Below are positions 27,005-37,200 of a stretch of DNA of 64,000 nt, piece by piece (the stretch's first letter is position 1; every line of letters begins with the position of its first letter). A program made the translations under genes and the position numbers. The notes beneath the pieces were generated by a model. The model was not told the DNA's origin. It searched no databases and was given only the letters and a program-made list of their open reading frames with translations. The DNA is taken from contig JAHTBO010000007.1 in assembly GCA_019166125.1 (NCBI GenBank), forward strand, positions 1 to 64,000, read 5' to 3'. The DNA comes from Alcaligenaceae bacterium CGII-47. GTDB taxonomy: Bacteria; Pseudomonadota; Gammaproteobacteria; Burkholderiales; Burkholderiaceae_B.

Positions 27005-28096
27005 ATGCTACGCACCACTCGCCTCGTCATTGCTTGCGCTGCCGCGTTTACGGTCGCAGGTGTGGCCTCGGCCGCTGTTCCCCAAGGCTACCCCAGCGAC
27101 TACCAGACCATCATCGATGCCGCCACCAAGGAAGGCAAGGTTGTGGTGTATTCGACCACCGACACCAAGGCCGCCACGCCGCTGATCAAGGACTTCGAAT
27201 CGCTCTACCCAGGCGTCAAGGTCGAGTACAACGACCTGAATAGCACCGAACTTTATAGCCGGTTCATCAGCGAGCAGGCCGCCAACGCCAGCGGCACTGA
27301 CGTGATCTGGAGCTCGGCCATGGATTCGACCATGAAGATGGCGACGACCTTCGCGCTCACCTATCAGACCCCCGAAATCTCCAAACTACCCAAATGGGCC
27401 GTCTGGAAGGACGCGGCCTACGGCACCACTTATGAGCCAGCCGTCTTCATCTACAACAAGCGTCTGCTCGCCCAGGATGAGATACCCACTTCACACAAAG
27501 ATCTCGCCAAGCTAGTGGCTGCACACCCAGACAAGTTCAAAAACAAGGTCACGACCTACGATATCGAAAAGTCCGCAGTCGGCTTCATGCTGGCTGTGCA
27601 GGATAGCCGCAATGATCCCCAATACTTTGAGGACATGAAACACATCGGTGCCGGTGGCCTGGTTCTGCAATCATCGACCGGCACCATGATGGAGCGCGTC
27701 TCCTCGGGCGAAAACCTGATCGGCTACAACATCCTCGGTGGCTATGCCGAATCACGCGCCAAGACCGATCCTTCCATTGGCGTGGCCTACCCCACCGATT
27801 ATGCTCTGGTTCTCTCGCGCGTCGCCTTCATCAGCAAATCCGCCAAGAACTCCAACTCGGCCAAGCTCTGGCTCGACTACCTGCTCTCCAATCGCGGCCA
27901 GAACATATTGGCCAACCAGTCCGGATTGGCATCCGTGCGCGATGATATCGATGGCGACAATGATGTGGATGGCATGACCAAAAAGCTCGGCACTGCGCTC
28001 AAGCCCATCCCGGTTGACGAGTCCCTGCTCGATTACCTCGAGCAAAACAAGCGCCTGGAATTCATTAAGCAATGGCGTAGCGCAACCGGTAAGTAA
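27005..28096 (+). CDS. iron(III)-type ABC transporter substrate-binding protein
   Basis: Periplasmic receptor of the transporter. The 363-residue protein has a signal peptide (LVIACAAAFTVAGVASA) and then GKVVVYSTTDTKAATPLIKDFE, the start of the type II periplasmic-binding fold of the AfuA/FbpA family. SSAMDSTMKM, GTTYEPAVFIYN and GYNILGGYAESR are family-like. The ligand could be ferric iron, a chelate or another small anion; it cannot be settled here. A strong ribosome-binding site (AAGGAG) precedes ATG 27005. A stem-loop follows the gene. Confidence 0.9.
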   Translation: MLRTTRLVIACAAAFTVAGVASAAVPQGYPSDYQTIIDAATKEGKVVVYSTTDTKAATPLIKDFESLYPGVKVEYNDLNSTELYSRFISEQAANASGTDVIWSSAMDSTMKMATTFALTYQTPEISKLPKWAVWKDAAYGTTYEPAVFIYNKRLLAQDEIPTSHKDLAKLVAAHPDKFKNKVTTYDIEKSAVGFMLAVQDSRNDPQYFEDMKHIGAGGLVLQSSTGTMMERVSSGENLIGYNILGGYAESRAKTDPSIGVAYPTDYALVLSRVAFISKSAKNSNSAKLWLDYLLSNRGQNILANQSGLASVRDDIDGDNDVDGMTKKLGTALKPIPVDESLLDYLEQNKRLEFIKQWRSATGK

Positions 28097-28110
28097 ATCA
28101 CCTCACCACC

Positions 28111-28148
28111 GCACGCCCTTATCGGCACCTAAGCCGACGAGGGTGTGC
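28111..28148 (+). repeat. intercistronic stem-loop between binding-protein and permease genes
   Basis: GCACGCCCT (28111-28119) pairs with AGGGTGTGC (28140-28148, one G-T), with an inner ATCGGC/GCCGA stem closing a small loop. No T-run follows, so it probably stabilises the upstream mRNA or causes partial termination, giving more binding protein than permease, as in many ABC operons (inference). Confidence 0.55.
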
Positions 28149-28167
28149 GTCTCGACCGGATCACACC

Positions 28168-29937
28168 ATGCACTCCTTGCGCACGAAATGGCAGTCGCTG
28201 CCACGCGGCATCGTGGTCGCGCTCACAGCACTGGCGATTTATCTGCCGCTATCGCTGATCGTCATCCAGAGCTTTTTGTCGGCACCATTCTTTATGCCCG
28301 ACAAGGTTTTCGGCCTGGATGCGTTTCGATTTATTTACAACGACCCGGATTTCCCTAAGGCCCTTAAGAGCGGCCTGATTCTCGCCGCTGGCCTGTTTGT
28401 CATTGCGGTGCCGCTAGGCAGCATATTGGCGTTTCTGATGACTCGCACGGATCTGCCTGGACGCCGCTGGATTGAACCCCTGATTCTCGTGCCGGTATTC
28501 GTCTCCCCCATGGTGCTGGGGTTCGGCTATGTGGTGGCCGCTGGGCCCGTCGGGTTTTTCTCGATGTGGACCCAGGAACTGCTGGGCTTTGTGCCCTGGA
28601 ACATTTATTCGCTCACCAGCATTGTCATCATTGCGGGCTTGACGCATGTCCCTTATGCCTATCTCTACATGTCCTCAGCGCTGCACAGTATGGGCTCGGA
28701 TGTCGAAGAAGCCGCCCGTGTAGCGGGTGCGACGCCTCTGCAAGTCATGATGTCGGTGAGCCTACCCATGGTGCGCCCAGCGATCCTCTACGCCTCGGTA
28801 CTATTATTTTTTCTAGGACTTGAGGTGTTCGGTCTAATGCTGGTGCTGGGCGACCCCGAAGGCCACCTCGTCATGTCCACCTACCTATATAAGCTCACCA
28901 ACAAGCTGGGCATTCCCTCTTACCACCTGATGGCTGCCGTGGCCATGGTGCTGATTGCCATCACCATCCCGCTCGTCATGCTGCAACGGCGGCTGATGCG
29001 TACCGCCAGCCGCTACGTCACGATGAAAGGCAAGGCCGGGCGCTCGCGACCTTTGCCGCTGGGAAAATGGCGCTGGCTGGCCGGTTCGGTCGTGATCCTT
29101 TGGCTATTTGTTTCGATTGTCGTGCCCCTGATGGGCGTTGTCCTGAGATCATTCGTCTCTCACTGGGGGATGGGGGTGTCCTTGCTCGATGTGCTCTCCG
29201 TGCAGGCATTTCGCACTATCCTCTCGCAAGCCACGCTTATGCGCGCTATCGTCAATTCAGTAGCGATTGGCGTAATTGGTGGTGCCATTGCGGTCGCCTG
29301 CTATACCGCGATTGCGCTGGCCATGCACCGCAAACGTGACCGGACCACACGCTTTTTGGATTACAGCGTACTGATTCCACGCGCTGTACCAGGATTGCTG
29401 GCGGGTCTGGCTTTTTTATGGATATTCCTATTCGTTCCTATGTGGATCGACAACTCGCTCACCGATGGCTGGTTATCTGTACTACCCATGGCCGTCTGGC
29501 TGCACGAGAATTTCATCCCACCTCTACGCGCCCTGCGCTCCACGATCTTTAGCGTCTGGCTGGCCTACTCCGTGGTTTGGATGGCCTACGGTCTAAGGCT
29601 GATTTCGACCACTTTGCTACAAGTCGCGCCAGAGCTCGAGGAGAGCGCACGCAGCGTGGGCGCCACGCAAGCACAGGTGACACGCCACGTCACCGTCCCT
29701 TTGGCACGCTACGGGCTGATCGGCTCGTGGTTGTTGATGTTCCTGATTTTCGAGCGTGAATACTCTACTGGCGTGTACTTACTGTCCCCCGGAACCGAGA
29801 CGATCGGTTCAATGCTCGTCTCACTGTGGGCTGCGGGCGCCATTGACATCGTTGCCGCGTTGTCGTTCATCAATATCCTGCTTGTGGTGCTCGGCCTGGG
29901 CATCGCATTGCGATTTGGAGTCAAGCTTCATGATTGA
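28168..29937 (+). CDS. iron(III)-type ABC transporter permease (two fused transmembrane domains)
   Basis: The 589-residue protein has about twelve membrane helices in two homologous halves, as in FbpB/AfuB-type permeases. Each half has an EAA coupling motif: EEAARVAGATPLQVM (about residue 178) and EESARSVGATQAQV (about residue 490), which dock to the ATPase. It forms the inner-membrane channel of the uptake system. It follows the binding-protein gene after 71 nt and overlaps the ATPase gene by 8 nt. Confidence 0.92.
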   Translation: MHSLRTKWQSLPRGIVVALTALAIYLPLSLIVIQSFLSAPFFMPDKVFGLDAFRFIYNDPDFPKALKSGLILAAGLFVIAVPLGSILAFLMTRTDLPGRRWIEPLILVPVFVSPMVLGFGYVVAAGPVGFFSMWTQELLGFVPWNIYSLTSIVIIAGLTHVPYAYLYMSSALHSMGSDVEEAARVAGATPLQVMMSVSLPMVRPAILYASVLLFFLGLEVFGLMLVLGDPEGHLVMSTYLYKLTNKLGIPSYHLMAAVAMVLIAITIPLVMLQRRLMRTASRYVTMKGKAGRSRPLPLGKWRWLAGSVVILWLFVSIVVPLMGVVLRSFVSHWGMGVSLLDVLSVQAFRTILSQATLMRAIVNSVAIGVIGGAIAVACYTAIALAMHRKRDRTTRFLDYSVLIPRAVPGLLAGLAFLWIFLFVPMWIDNSLTDGWLSVLPMAVWLHENFIPPLRALRSTIFSVWLAYSVVWMAYGLRLISTTLLQVAPELEESARSVGATQAQVTRHVTVPLARYGLIGSWLLMFLIFEREYSTGVYLLSPGTETIGSMLVSLWAAGAIDIVAALSFINILLVVLGLGIALRFGVKLHD

Positions 29938-31009
29938 GCTGTCCGTTGAAAACCTGCACCTCGATTACGGCACCAACCCAGTTCTCAAAGGCGTATCCAT
30001 GCAGCTGCGCCGCGGCGAGGTGGTGTCGCTGCTCGGCCCATCCGGCAGTGGCAAGACCACCCTGCTGCGTGCCGTCGCTGGCCTGGAGCTCGCCAAGCAG
30101 GGCCGTATTTCCATCAATGAGCGGATAATATTTGATAGCGCCACCGCCACCGAAGTACCCGCCGAAGCCCGCGACCTGGGCCTGGTGTTTCAGTCATACG
30201 CTTTATGGCCCCACAAGACCGTATTCGAGAACGTCGCCTATCCGCTCAAGCTACGTAGGGTCCCAAAGGCAGAACTACAAAAACGCGTTCAAGACGTCCT
30301 TGATCAGCTCGGGCTGGGCGAACTTGGTCAGCGCCACCCCGACCAACTGTCAGGCGGGCAGCAGCAACGTGTTGCCATCGGTCGCGCGCTGATCTACAAC
30401 CCGCCTGTGCTGCTACTGGATGAACCCCTATCCAATCTGGACGCCAAGCTACGCGAAGAAGCACGCGCATTCTTACGTGAACTCATCATCCGCCTTGGCC
30501 TCTCGGCCCTTATGGTCACGCACGACCAAGCCGAGGCCATGGCGATCTCCGACCGCATCCTTCTGCTGAACAACGGCAAAATAGAGCAGCAGGGCACCCC
30601 TCAGGAAATGTACGGTGCGCCCACCACGCTATTTTGTGCGGAATTCATGGGGAGCAATAATAAACTGACAGGTCGCGTGACCGAGATCCGTGGCAACAGA
30701 GCCCGCATCGAAGGCTCAGGATGGGTCCTGTGGGGCAAGGCAGGCGCCGGGCTTGAGGTGGGCAAAGACGCCACTGCCATCATTCGGGTCGAACAGGTGC
30801 AACTGGCTGAAAAAGCAGGTGACAACAGCCTGGACATGCCCCTGCTGACCTGCATGTACCTAGGCGACCGCTGGGAATACCTGTTCCGTGCCAAGGGCCA
30901 GGATCCCATCCATGCCCTGGCCTTGCGTGCGTATGGCGCCACCAACCGCATGCCTGGCCCGTACCATCTGGTCTTGCCAGCGGAACATGTATGGATTTTT
31001 CCAGCCTGA
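29930..31009 (+). CDS. iron(III)-type ABC transporter ATP-binding protein
   Basis: The 359-residue ATPase drives the uptake system. Walker A GPSGSGKTT, signature LSGGQQQRVAIGRAL, Walker B LLLLDEPLSNLDAK and the H-loop VTHDQAEAM are intact, and the C-terminal 120 residues form a TOBE-type regulatory domain. The ATG at 29930 (MIELSVENLHLDYG) is inside the end of the permease gene (ATGATTGA), which fits coupled translation; the longer reading frame from 29756 only adds antisense-like residues. FbpC/AfuC/PotA-type ATPases share this build, so the substrate remains open. Confidence 0.92.
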   Translation: MIELSVENLHLDYGTNPVLKGVSMQLRRGEVVSLLGPSGSGKTTLLRAVAGLELAKQGRISINERIIFDSATATEVPAEARDLGLVFQSYALWPHKTVFENVAYPLKLRRVPKAELQKRVQDVLDQLGLGELGQRHPDQLSGGQQQRVAIGRALIYNPPVLLLDEPLSNLDAKLREEARAFLRELIIRLGLSALMVTHDQAEAMAISDRILLLNNGKIEQQGTPQEMYGAPTTLFCAEFMGSNNKLTGRVTEIRGNRARIEGSGWVLWGKAGAGLEVGKDATAIIRVEQVQLAEKAGDNSLDMPLLTCMYLGDRWEYLFRAKGQDPIHALALRAYGATNRMPGPYHLVLPAEHVWIFPA

Positions 31010-31231
31010 CCTATGCACGCTGGATTTATCCACGTTGATTGTGGATAAGTTCATGGACAAGTCCCTGCTCTTCTAAAAATCTGTTGTGCTGACAGGCACT
31101 TGCCCGCTGCGGTTAACGATTACCCAAATTACCTGGGTTCGCGTTGCACCGCTGTGGAAACTATTCCCTATCCAACGCGACAACGACATCGTACGTTATG
31201 ATCAAGCGACGAAAAATTATAAAATCGACGC
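31010..31231. promoter_or_regulatory. intergenic region before mutS with inverted DnaA-box-like pair
   Basis: 222 nt without a gene. TTATCCACG (31026-31034) and TGTGGATAA (31040-31048) form an inverted pair of DnaA-box-like 9-mers; the second is a perfect DnaA box on the opposite strand. Close to mutS, TATAAA lies about 8 nt before the ATG and no ribosome-binding site is visible, so the mRNA could be leaderless. Both remarks are by inspection. Confidence 0.4.
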
Positions 31232-33832
31232 ATGACAGAACCCACGCAAGCACCCGACCTCTCCGGCCACACGCCCATGATGCAGCAGTACCTACGGCTC
31301 AAGGCCCAGGCAGGCTCGCACCTGTTGTTCTATCGCATGGGGGATTTTTATGAGATGTTTTATGAGGATGCTGAACACGTCGCCCGCCTGCTTAACCTGA
31401 CCTTGACCAAGCGGGGCAGCTCCAACGGCGTACCCATCCCCATGGCGGGCGTGCCGTATCATTCGATGGAGGGTTATCTGGCCCGGCTGGTGGCACTGGG
31501 CGAGTCCATTGCAATCTGCGAACAGATCGGCGACCCGGCGACCAGCAAGGGGCCGGTCGAACGCCAGATCGTACGCATTGTGACCCCGGGCACACTGACT
31601 GATGATGCCCTCCTGCCCGCCAAATCCGACCGCATCATCGCAGCCTTGATTAGCGGGCGCAACCAGCGCCGTGAACAGGTGGGGCTCGCCTGGATGAATC
31701 TGGCCAATGGCGAATTCAAAACCTGCGAATGCACGCCCGAGCTCCTCGACACAGAGCTTGGCCGCATTGCACCGGCCGAGCTCGTGTGTGCCGAGCAATC
31801 TGATGACCCACCCGAGACTTGTGACGCAGCGATTAGCCGTGTGCCTGCCTGGCATTTCGAGGCGGATGGCGCACGCGATACGCTGCTCAAGCATTTCGGG
31901 GTGGACAACCTGGGAAGCTTTGGCCTGGATCATTTGCCTCTGGCAGCCCGTGCAGCAGGCGCACTGCTGCGCTATGTGGGCAATACCCAGTCACAGACCC
32001 TCTCGCACGTACAAAACCTACAGGTCGATGCTGGCGGTGATTATGTTGTGCTCGACCCAGCCACGCGACGCAATCTGGAACTCACCGAGACACTGAACAA
32101 CACAGAGGGCCCGACATTATTCTCGACGCTGGACCACTGCTGCACCCCCATGGGCAGTCGTCAGTTGCGTCGCTGGTTGCATGCGCCGCTACGCCATAAC
32201 CCACCCGCCCAGGCGCGCCAGGATGTGATCACCCAATTCCTGCATCCACAGGACGTTGCCGCACAACCACTCAAGGCACTGCGCCAAGGCCTTAAGGATT
32301 TGCCTGATCTGGAGCGCATCGCCACGCGCCTGGCACTGCGTTCGATCCGCCCGCGCGAACTCGCGAGCCTTCGCGATGCGTTACAGCTTCTGCCCGGACT
32401 GAGCACGCAGATCACACAGTATTTCGAGTCAAGAGGTGATTTAGAAAAATATATACAATGGATATATATAGACGAAGTATTTACTCAAGAACTGCATGCA
32501 GCAATTGCGCCTGAGCCCGCGCTAATGGTTCGTGATGGCGGTGTTATGGCGGATGGCTATGACAATGAACTCGACGCGTTACGCCGCTTGGCGGGCGACA
32601 ACGGCGAGTTCCTGCTAGAGATCGAGGCGCGCGAGCGAGAACGCACCGGCATCACCACATTGCGCGTCGAGTTCAATCGCGTACATGGTTTTTATATCGA
32701 GGTCTCTCGGGGGCAGACCGACAAAGTACCCGATGATTACCGCCGCCGCCAGACCCTAAAGAACACTGAACGATACATCACGCCCGAGCTCAAGGAGTGG
32801 GAAGACAAGGTGCTCTCGGCACGCGAACGCAGCCTCGCACGCGAGAAATTTCTGTTCGAGCAATTCCTTGACAAGGTAAGCGTCCACGCACCCGCCCTGT
32901 CGCGTTGTGCTGCCGCCCTGGCCCATATCGATGCCCTCGCCTCACTGGCCCATCACGCCATGATCGGCCACTGGATTGCCCCGATTCTGAGTGAAGAAAG
33001 CGAAATCCTGATTCAGGCGGGTCGCCACCCTGTCGTTGAGCATAGTATCGAATCCTTCACGCCAAACGATTGCACGATCACGGCAGATCTGCGCATGCTG
33101 ATGATTACAGGCCCAAATATGGGCGGTAAATCCACCTATATGCGCCAGATTGCCTTGATTACCCTTTTGGCACGTATCGGCAGTTATGTCCCGGCTCGCT
33201 CGGCACAGATCGGCCCCATCGACCGTATCTTTACCCGTATTGGCGCCGCCGATGATCTGGCCGGCGGTCGATCCACCTTTATGATGGAGATGATGGAGGC
33301 CGGTGTCATTCTCTCGGCCAGTACGCCGCACAGCCTTGTGTTGATGGATGAAATTGGACGCGGCACCTCGACCTATGATGGGCTGGCTCTCGCCTGGGCG
33401 ATCGGCCATCGTCTACTCACCCATAATCGTGCCATGACGCTGTTTGCCACTCATTACTTCGAGATGACGCGTTTACCCGAAAAATCTCATGGCGCGGCCA
33501 ATGTACACTTGGCTGCCGCTGATACCGATACAGGGGTGGTGTTCCTGCACGAAGTGCGTAAAGGTCCAGCCAGCCAGAGCTACGGCTTACATGTCGCACA
33601 GCGCGCAGGCATTCCGCAAGTCGTCATCCGCCATGCGCGCCGAGAATTGATTGAGCTCGAGACGCGCAACCGCGCCGAGTCCCAGCTCGCCTTGTTTATC
33701 GAAGGTGTCGAGAACGAGACCAATGACCCGGATGCCCCACTGAGGGAAGCCCTCAGGGCACTGGAGCCCGATACCCTCGCGCCACGTGAAGCCCTGGAAT
33801 TACTCTACCAGTTACGCCGGGACTTTCTCTAA
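31232..33832 (+). CDS. mutS: DNA mismatch repair protein MutS
   Basis: Recognises mismatches and small loops and starts repair with MutL. The 866-residue protein has the mismatch-binding Phe-x-Glu (F39-Y40-E41 in [11 protein letters not shown]), the core and clamp domains, and the ATPase with Walker [25 protein letters not shown] and FATHYFEMT. The C-terminal dimerisation/tetramerisation segment is present. An AT-rich patch at about 32436-32500 codes for an unusual [12 protein letters not shown] stretch in the lever/clamp region. The start ATG has no clear ribosome-binding site. Confidence 0.96.
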   Translation: MTEPTQAPDLSGHTPMMQQYLRLKAQAGSHLLFYRMGDFYEMFYEDAEHVARLLNLTLTKRGSSNGVPIPMAGVPYHSMEGYLARLVALGESIAICEQIGDPATSKGPVERQIVRIVTPGTLTDDALLPAKSDRIIAALISGRNQRREQVGLAWMNLANGEFKTCECTPELLDTELGRIAPAELVCAEQSDDPPETCDAAISRVPAWHFEADGARDTLLKHFGVDNLGSFGLDHLPLAARAAGALLRYVGNTQSQTLSHVQNLQVDAGGDYVVLDPATRRNLELTETLNNTEGPTLFSTLDHCCTPMGSRQLRRWLHAPLRHNPPAQARQDVITQFLHPQDVAAQPLKALRQGLKDLPDLERIATRLALRSIRPRELASLRDALQLLPGLSTQITQYFESRGDLEKYIQWIYIDEVFTQELHAAIAPEPALMVRDGGVMADGYDNELDALRRLAGDNGEFLLEIEARERERTGITTLRVEFNRVHGFYIEVSRGQTDKVPDDYRRRQTLKNTERYITPELKEWEDKVLSARERSLAREKFLFEQFLDKVSVHAPALSRCAAALAHIDALASLAHHAMIGHWIAPILSEESEILIQAGRHPVVEHSIESFTPNDCTITADLRMLMITGPNMGGKSTYMRQIALITLLARIGSYVPARSAQIGPIDRIFTRIGAADDLAGGRSTFMMEMMEAGVILSASTPHSLVLMDEIGRGTSTYDGLALAWAIGHRLLTHNRAMTLFATHYFEMTRLPEKSHGAANVHLAAADTDTGVVFLHEVRKGPASQSYGLHVAQRAGIPQVVIRHARRELIELETRNRAESQLALFIEGVENETNDPDAPLREALRALEPDTLAPREALELLYQLRRDFL

Positions 33833-33846
33833 CCCCTGGAGGACAC

Positions 33847-35025
33847 TTGAACATCGAAGACCCGACACCCCTACTAGGGAACTTGAGCCCGCGCGAATTC
33901 ATGCGGGATATCTGGCAGCGTCAGCCCTTGTTGATCCGCCAGGCAATCCCTGGGTTTGAACCCACCATAACGCTCGCCGACATCAAGGCGCTTGCACGAC
34001 GCGAAGAAGCAGAGTCAAGGCTGATCTGGCACAACGACAAGGGCTGGAAGATGAAAGCCGGCCCATTCCCGCGCCTGTCTCTACCCCGGCAGGCCGCCTG
34101 GACGCTATTGGTGCAGAGTGTGGACTTGCACGATGATGCGATTGCTGCCCTGATGCGTCGTTTTCGATTTATCGCCGATGCCCGCCTGGACGACGCGATG
34201 ATCAGCATCGCCAATGATGGCGGCGGTGTGGGGCCACACTATGACAGCTATGACGTTTTTCTTCTGCAAGCCCACGGCCAGCGACGCTGGCGCATCAGCA
34301 CCCAGACCGACCTGAGCCTGGAGCCCGGTCTGCCCCTCAAGATTCTCAGTAATTTTGAAGCGGAACACGAATACTTACTTAACCCAGGAGATATGCTGTA
34401 TCTACCACCGCATATCTGTCACGATGGTGTCGCCGTCGGTGACTGCATGACAATCTCTATTGGCTTTCGTGTACCCAGCCAGGCCGCCCTGGCGCGCGGC
34501 ATGCTGGAGGCCGCTGCCGATCAGATATCCGCCCAATACTGGGGTGAACCGGGACTCTATGGCGAGCCTGCTTTGCCCGGTGCTGATCTCAGCAGCCTCT
34601 ACACGGACGCCGGCACCGATGCAACCGCCACGCCAGCCGCCCTACCAGAACAACTTGTCCAAGCGACGCTGGAAACCTTGAAGAAGGTCCGTTTAGATCA
34701 AGCCGTCGCGGCACGATTCCTGGGACAATGGCTCAGTAATCGACCTGAAAACGCCTGGTTTGAACCGATGCAGAATCCACCCACCCTGGCCCAGACACTG
34801 CCTGAAACAGGACGTTTGGTACTGGATCGCTGCACCCGACTCATGTATTTTGAAGACCAACTATTCATTAATGGTGAGCTTGCGCCGGTTATCAACGATA
34901 GCGTATTGCGCCAGCTTGCTGACGAGCGAGAGCTGACTTATCACGCCATGCAATCGCTTGGTATGGCGGCACGCACCATGCTCGATGAGTGGCTGGACGA
35001 AGGCTGGCTGCATTACGAAGCGTAG
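33847..35025 (+). CDS. JmjC-like cupin oxygenase (RoxA/YcfD type)
   Basis: The 392-residue protein fits the Fe(II)/2-oxoglutarate ribosomal oxygenase family; E. coli YcfD/RoxA hydroxylates an arginine of ribosomal protein L16. The iron ligands are visible as HxD (GPHYDSYDVF) and a later His (HICHDGVAV), in a cupin fold, followed by the usual helical dimerisation region and winged-helix C-terminus. The start is TTG at 33847 with GGAGG (33838-33842) upstream, 14 nt after the mutS stop. A hairpin overlaps its stop codon. Confidence 0.88.
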   Translation: MNIEDPTPLLGNLSPREFMRDIWQRQPLLIRQAIPGFEPTITLADIKALARREEAESRLIWHNDKGWKMKAGPFPRLSLPRQAAWTLLVQSVDLHDDAIAALMRRFRFIADARLDDAMISIANDGGGVGPHYDSYDVFLLQAHGQRRWRISTQTDLSLEPGLPLKILSNFEAEHEYLLNPGDMLYLPPHICHDGVAVGDCMTISIGFRVPSQAALARGMLEAAADQISAQYWGEPGLYGEPALPGADLSSLYTDAGTDATATPAALPEQLVQATLETLKKVRLDQAVAARFLGQWLSNRPENAWFEPMQNPPTLAQTLPETGRLVLDRCTRLMYFEDQLFINGELAPVINDSVLRQLADERELTYHAMQSLGMAARTMLDEWLDEGWLHYEA

Positions 35026-35047
35026 CCAAGCATTTTTGCTTGGCTAC
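35022..35047. terminator. hairpin between convergent roxA-like gene and bamC
   Basis: GTAGCCAAGCA (35022-35032) pairs perfectly with TGCTTGGCTAC (35037-35047) around a TTTT loop. It includes the stop codon of the upstream gene. There is no T-run after it on either strand, so termination strength is uncertain, but position between convergent genes supports a bidirectional terminator role. Confidence 0.5.
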
Positions 35048-35069
35048 ACGCGCCCTCGCCTACCCTCGC

Positions 35070-36215
35070 CTACTGAGCACTAGCCTCGTTCAGGTGGCCC
35101 GACATCACACTGATCACGCGACGTGCAGTGTCATCCGTCAGGGTCACACCTTGCTCATCTTGCACGGTCACGACAGAGCTGGCGCCCTGGTCCGCAACGT
35201 GGACGCGGAACTTCAGTGGTTCTGCCATATTGCGCGATCCAAACATACGGCCAAATATCGTCTGTTGCTCGATCTTTTCGCCGGTATCGGTATCCAGATA
35301 ACGAATGAAGTAGTCACCATTAGCCCGATTACGGTCCTCGACAGTGAAGCGCGCAGAATCTAGCGCCACACCGACTCGGCGCCAAGCACGATCAAAGGGT
35401 TCGTTCAGCGTAATAGAGGCTTGGCCACCCGAGAGCTGCGGCGCGGCAGCCACCCCCGTGGGGTCTGCCTCGGCACGCGAAATCTGTTCCTGAGCCTGCT
35501 GGATATCCGTACCGAGTGACACCATGAGACGTGCCAGCATGGCTGCATTCACACCCGGATCTTCCTTGCCATAGACCCATTTAAAGCCGGTGCCGTCACT
35601 GGTGGGTGTCTCTTCCATATGCTGGTGGCTGATATAAATTTCAGTCTTGCCGCTGACGCGCTCCATGCGGGTCGTGAAACGATCCCGCTCTCCACTGTCA
35701 AAGACCTGGTCCAGAACCTTACCTAAGGCACTACGCAGCCAACCCTCGGGGATCTTGGCGCGGTTCTCGGCCCAGTCGGTCTGAATCAATCCAGACAGCG
35801 GATCCTGGGACTGGATGGTGAAACCCTGATCACCCCAAAACTCAATCACACGTGGATAGATTTTTTCTGCAGGCTGATCAACCACCAACCAACGCAATGT
35901 GCCATCGCGCATCACCTGGATACCATCGGATTTGGGAAGAACCCGATCAGCAGGATTAGCAATACGTTGAGCCTGCTGTCCCGCAGCATAATCACTGAAT
36001 CTCGCAGTACCCTCTGATGCTTGGTAGTGCGGATTCTGGTTCGCCTTGGTCAAATCTGGCGGGATGGTTAAAGGATCACCCGATACCGTGCTTTTGTACT
36101 CGATAGAATCGGTTTGTCCGGTGAGCTCTCCGATGGTGGAGCAGCCGGCCAATGCAACCAGGCTAAGCGCCAAAGCTGCCTTGGCCCAAGGAGTAGGTGT
36201 GTAGTGTGTCGTCAT
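35070..36215 (-). CDS. bamC: outer-membrane assembly lipoprotein BamC
   Basis: Lipoprotein subunit of the BAM complex that inserts beta-barrel proteins into the outer membrane. The 381-residue protein has a lipoprotein signal with lipobox LAGC (Cys25), an unstructured segment containing SIEYKSTVSGDPLTIPPDL, and two helix-grip domains (WLVVDQPAEKIYPRVIEFWGDQGF; TLNEPFDRAWRRVGVALDSARF), the BamC arrangement. It starts immediately after the dapA stop, the classical dapA-bamC operon. Confidence 0.93.
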   Translation of the reverse strand: MTTHYTPTPWAKAALALSLVALAGCSTIGELTGQTDSIEYKSTVSGDPLTIPPDLTKANQNPHYQASEGTARFSDYAAGQQAQRIANPADRVLPKSDGIQVMRDGTLRWLVVDQPAEKIYPRVIEFWGDQGFTIQSQDPLSGLIQTDWAENRAKIPEGWLRSALGKVLDQVFDSGERDRFTTRMERVSGKTEIYISHQHMEETPTSDGTGFKWVYGKEDPGVNAAMLARLMVSLGTDIQQAQEQISRAEADPTGVAAAPQLSGGQASITLNEPFDRAWRRVGVALDSARFTVEDRNRANGDYFIRYLDTDTGEKIEQQTIFGRMFGSRNMAEPLKFRVHVADQGASSVVTVQDEQGVTLTDDTARRVISVMSGHLNEASAQ

Positions 36216-37118
36216 TCAGATTGAACCTGCTTCGATCAAGGCATTACGCACGGTGGCGTGGAATTGAGTATCCAGGGGCGTCAAAGGCAAACGATAGCCA
36301 AGCGGGGCCAAGCCCATCTCGGCCACGGCCCATTTGACGGGAATCGGGTTGGCTTCCAGGAACAACACCCGGTTCAGCTCGGACAAACGTGCATTTAACT
36401 GGCGCACCAGCGGTACATCCCCATGCACGGCAGCCATGCATAATTCATGCATCAGGCGCGGTGCGACATTCGCTGTAACGGAAATATTGCCACGCCCGCC
36501 CAACAAAATCAGCGCGGCAGCCGTGGCATCATCGCCACTGAACACTTGGAATTCAGCTGGCGCGAGGGCAAGCAGCTGCGCGCCACGACCAATCTGGCCT
36601 GTCGCATCCTTGACGCCGATGATGCCAGGCACCTGTGCAAGACGCAGAATCGTCTCGTTGGAGAGGTCGGCCACCGTGCGGCCCGGGACATTGTAGAGAA
36701 CGCAAGGTAGATCAACCGCCTCGGCAATCGCACGAAAATGTTGATACAAACCTTCTTGGGTGGGCTTGTTGTAGTAGGGAACGACCGACAGGCCAGCTGC
36801 CGCGCCTGAGGATTTGGCATGCCGGGATAACTCGATCGCCTCGGCTGTCGAGTTGCCGCCCGTGCCAGCGATGACAGGAATCCGATTCGCAGCATGGCGC
36901 ACCGCCAGTTCAATCAGTTCGGCCTGCTCTTGGACGGTGACCGTGGGCGATTCACCCGAGGTCCCGACGATAACCAAGCCGTCCGTCCCCTGCTCGACGT
37001 GCCAGTCGATCAGTTTTCGGAAAGCGTCCAGGTCCAGACGTCCATCGGGATGCATGGGCGTCACGAGGGCAACCATACTGCCCTCAAACACGGGAATTGC
37101 GGAATCCGAACTAGCCAT
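36216..37118 (-). CDS. dapA: 4-hydroxy-tetrahydrodipicolinate synthase
   Basis: Condenses pyruvate with aspartate semialdehyde in the lysine and diaminopimelate pathway. The 300-residue TIM-barrel protein has [25 protein letters not shown] and the Schiff-base lysine in [10 protein letters not shown] chose the ATG at 37118 ([13 protein letters not shown]), which has AGGAGA upstream; the longer frame to 37220 lacks family similarity. Translation of bamC begins directly at its end. Confidence 0.95.
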   Translation of the reverse strand: MASSDSAIPVFEGSMVALVTPMHPDGRLDLDAFRKLIDWHVEQGTDGLVIVGTSGESPTVTVQEQAELIELAVRHAANRIPVIAGTGGNSTAEAIELSRHAKSSGAAAGLSVVPYYNKPTQEGLYQHFRAIAEAVDLPCVLYNVPGRTVADLSNETILRLAQVPGIIGVKDATGQIGRGAQLLALAPAEFQVFSGDDATAAALILLGGRGNISVTANVAPRLMHELCMAAVHGDVPLVRQLNARLSELNRVLFLEANPIPVKWAVAEMGLAPLGYRLPLTPLDTQFHATVRNALIEAGSI

Positions 37119-37200
37119 GATGAAAACGATCTCCTGAACGCATTCTGGCGCACTGCCGGAATGACATAAAGCGATAAGTTTACCGGATATAAGGCCGAAT

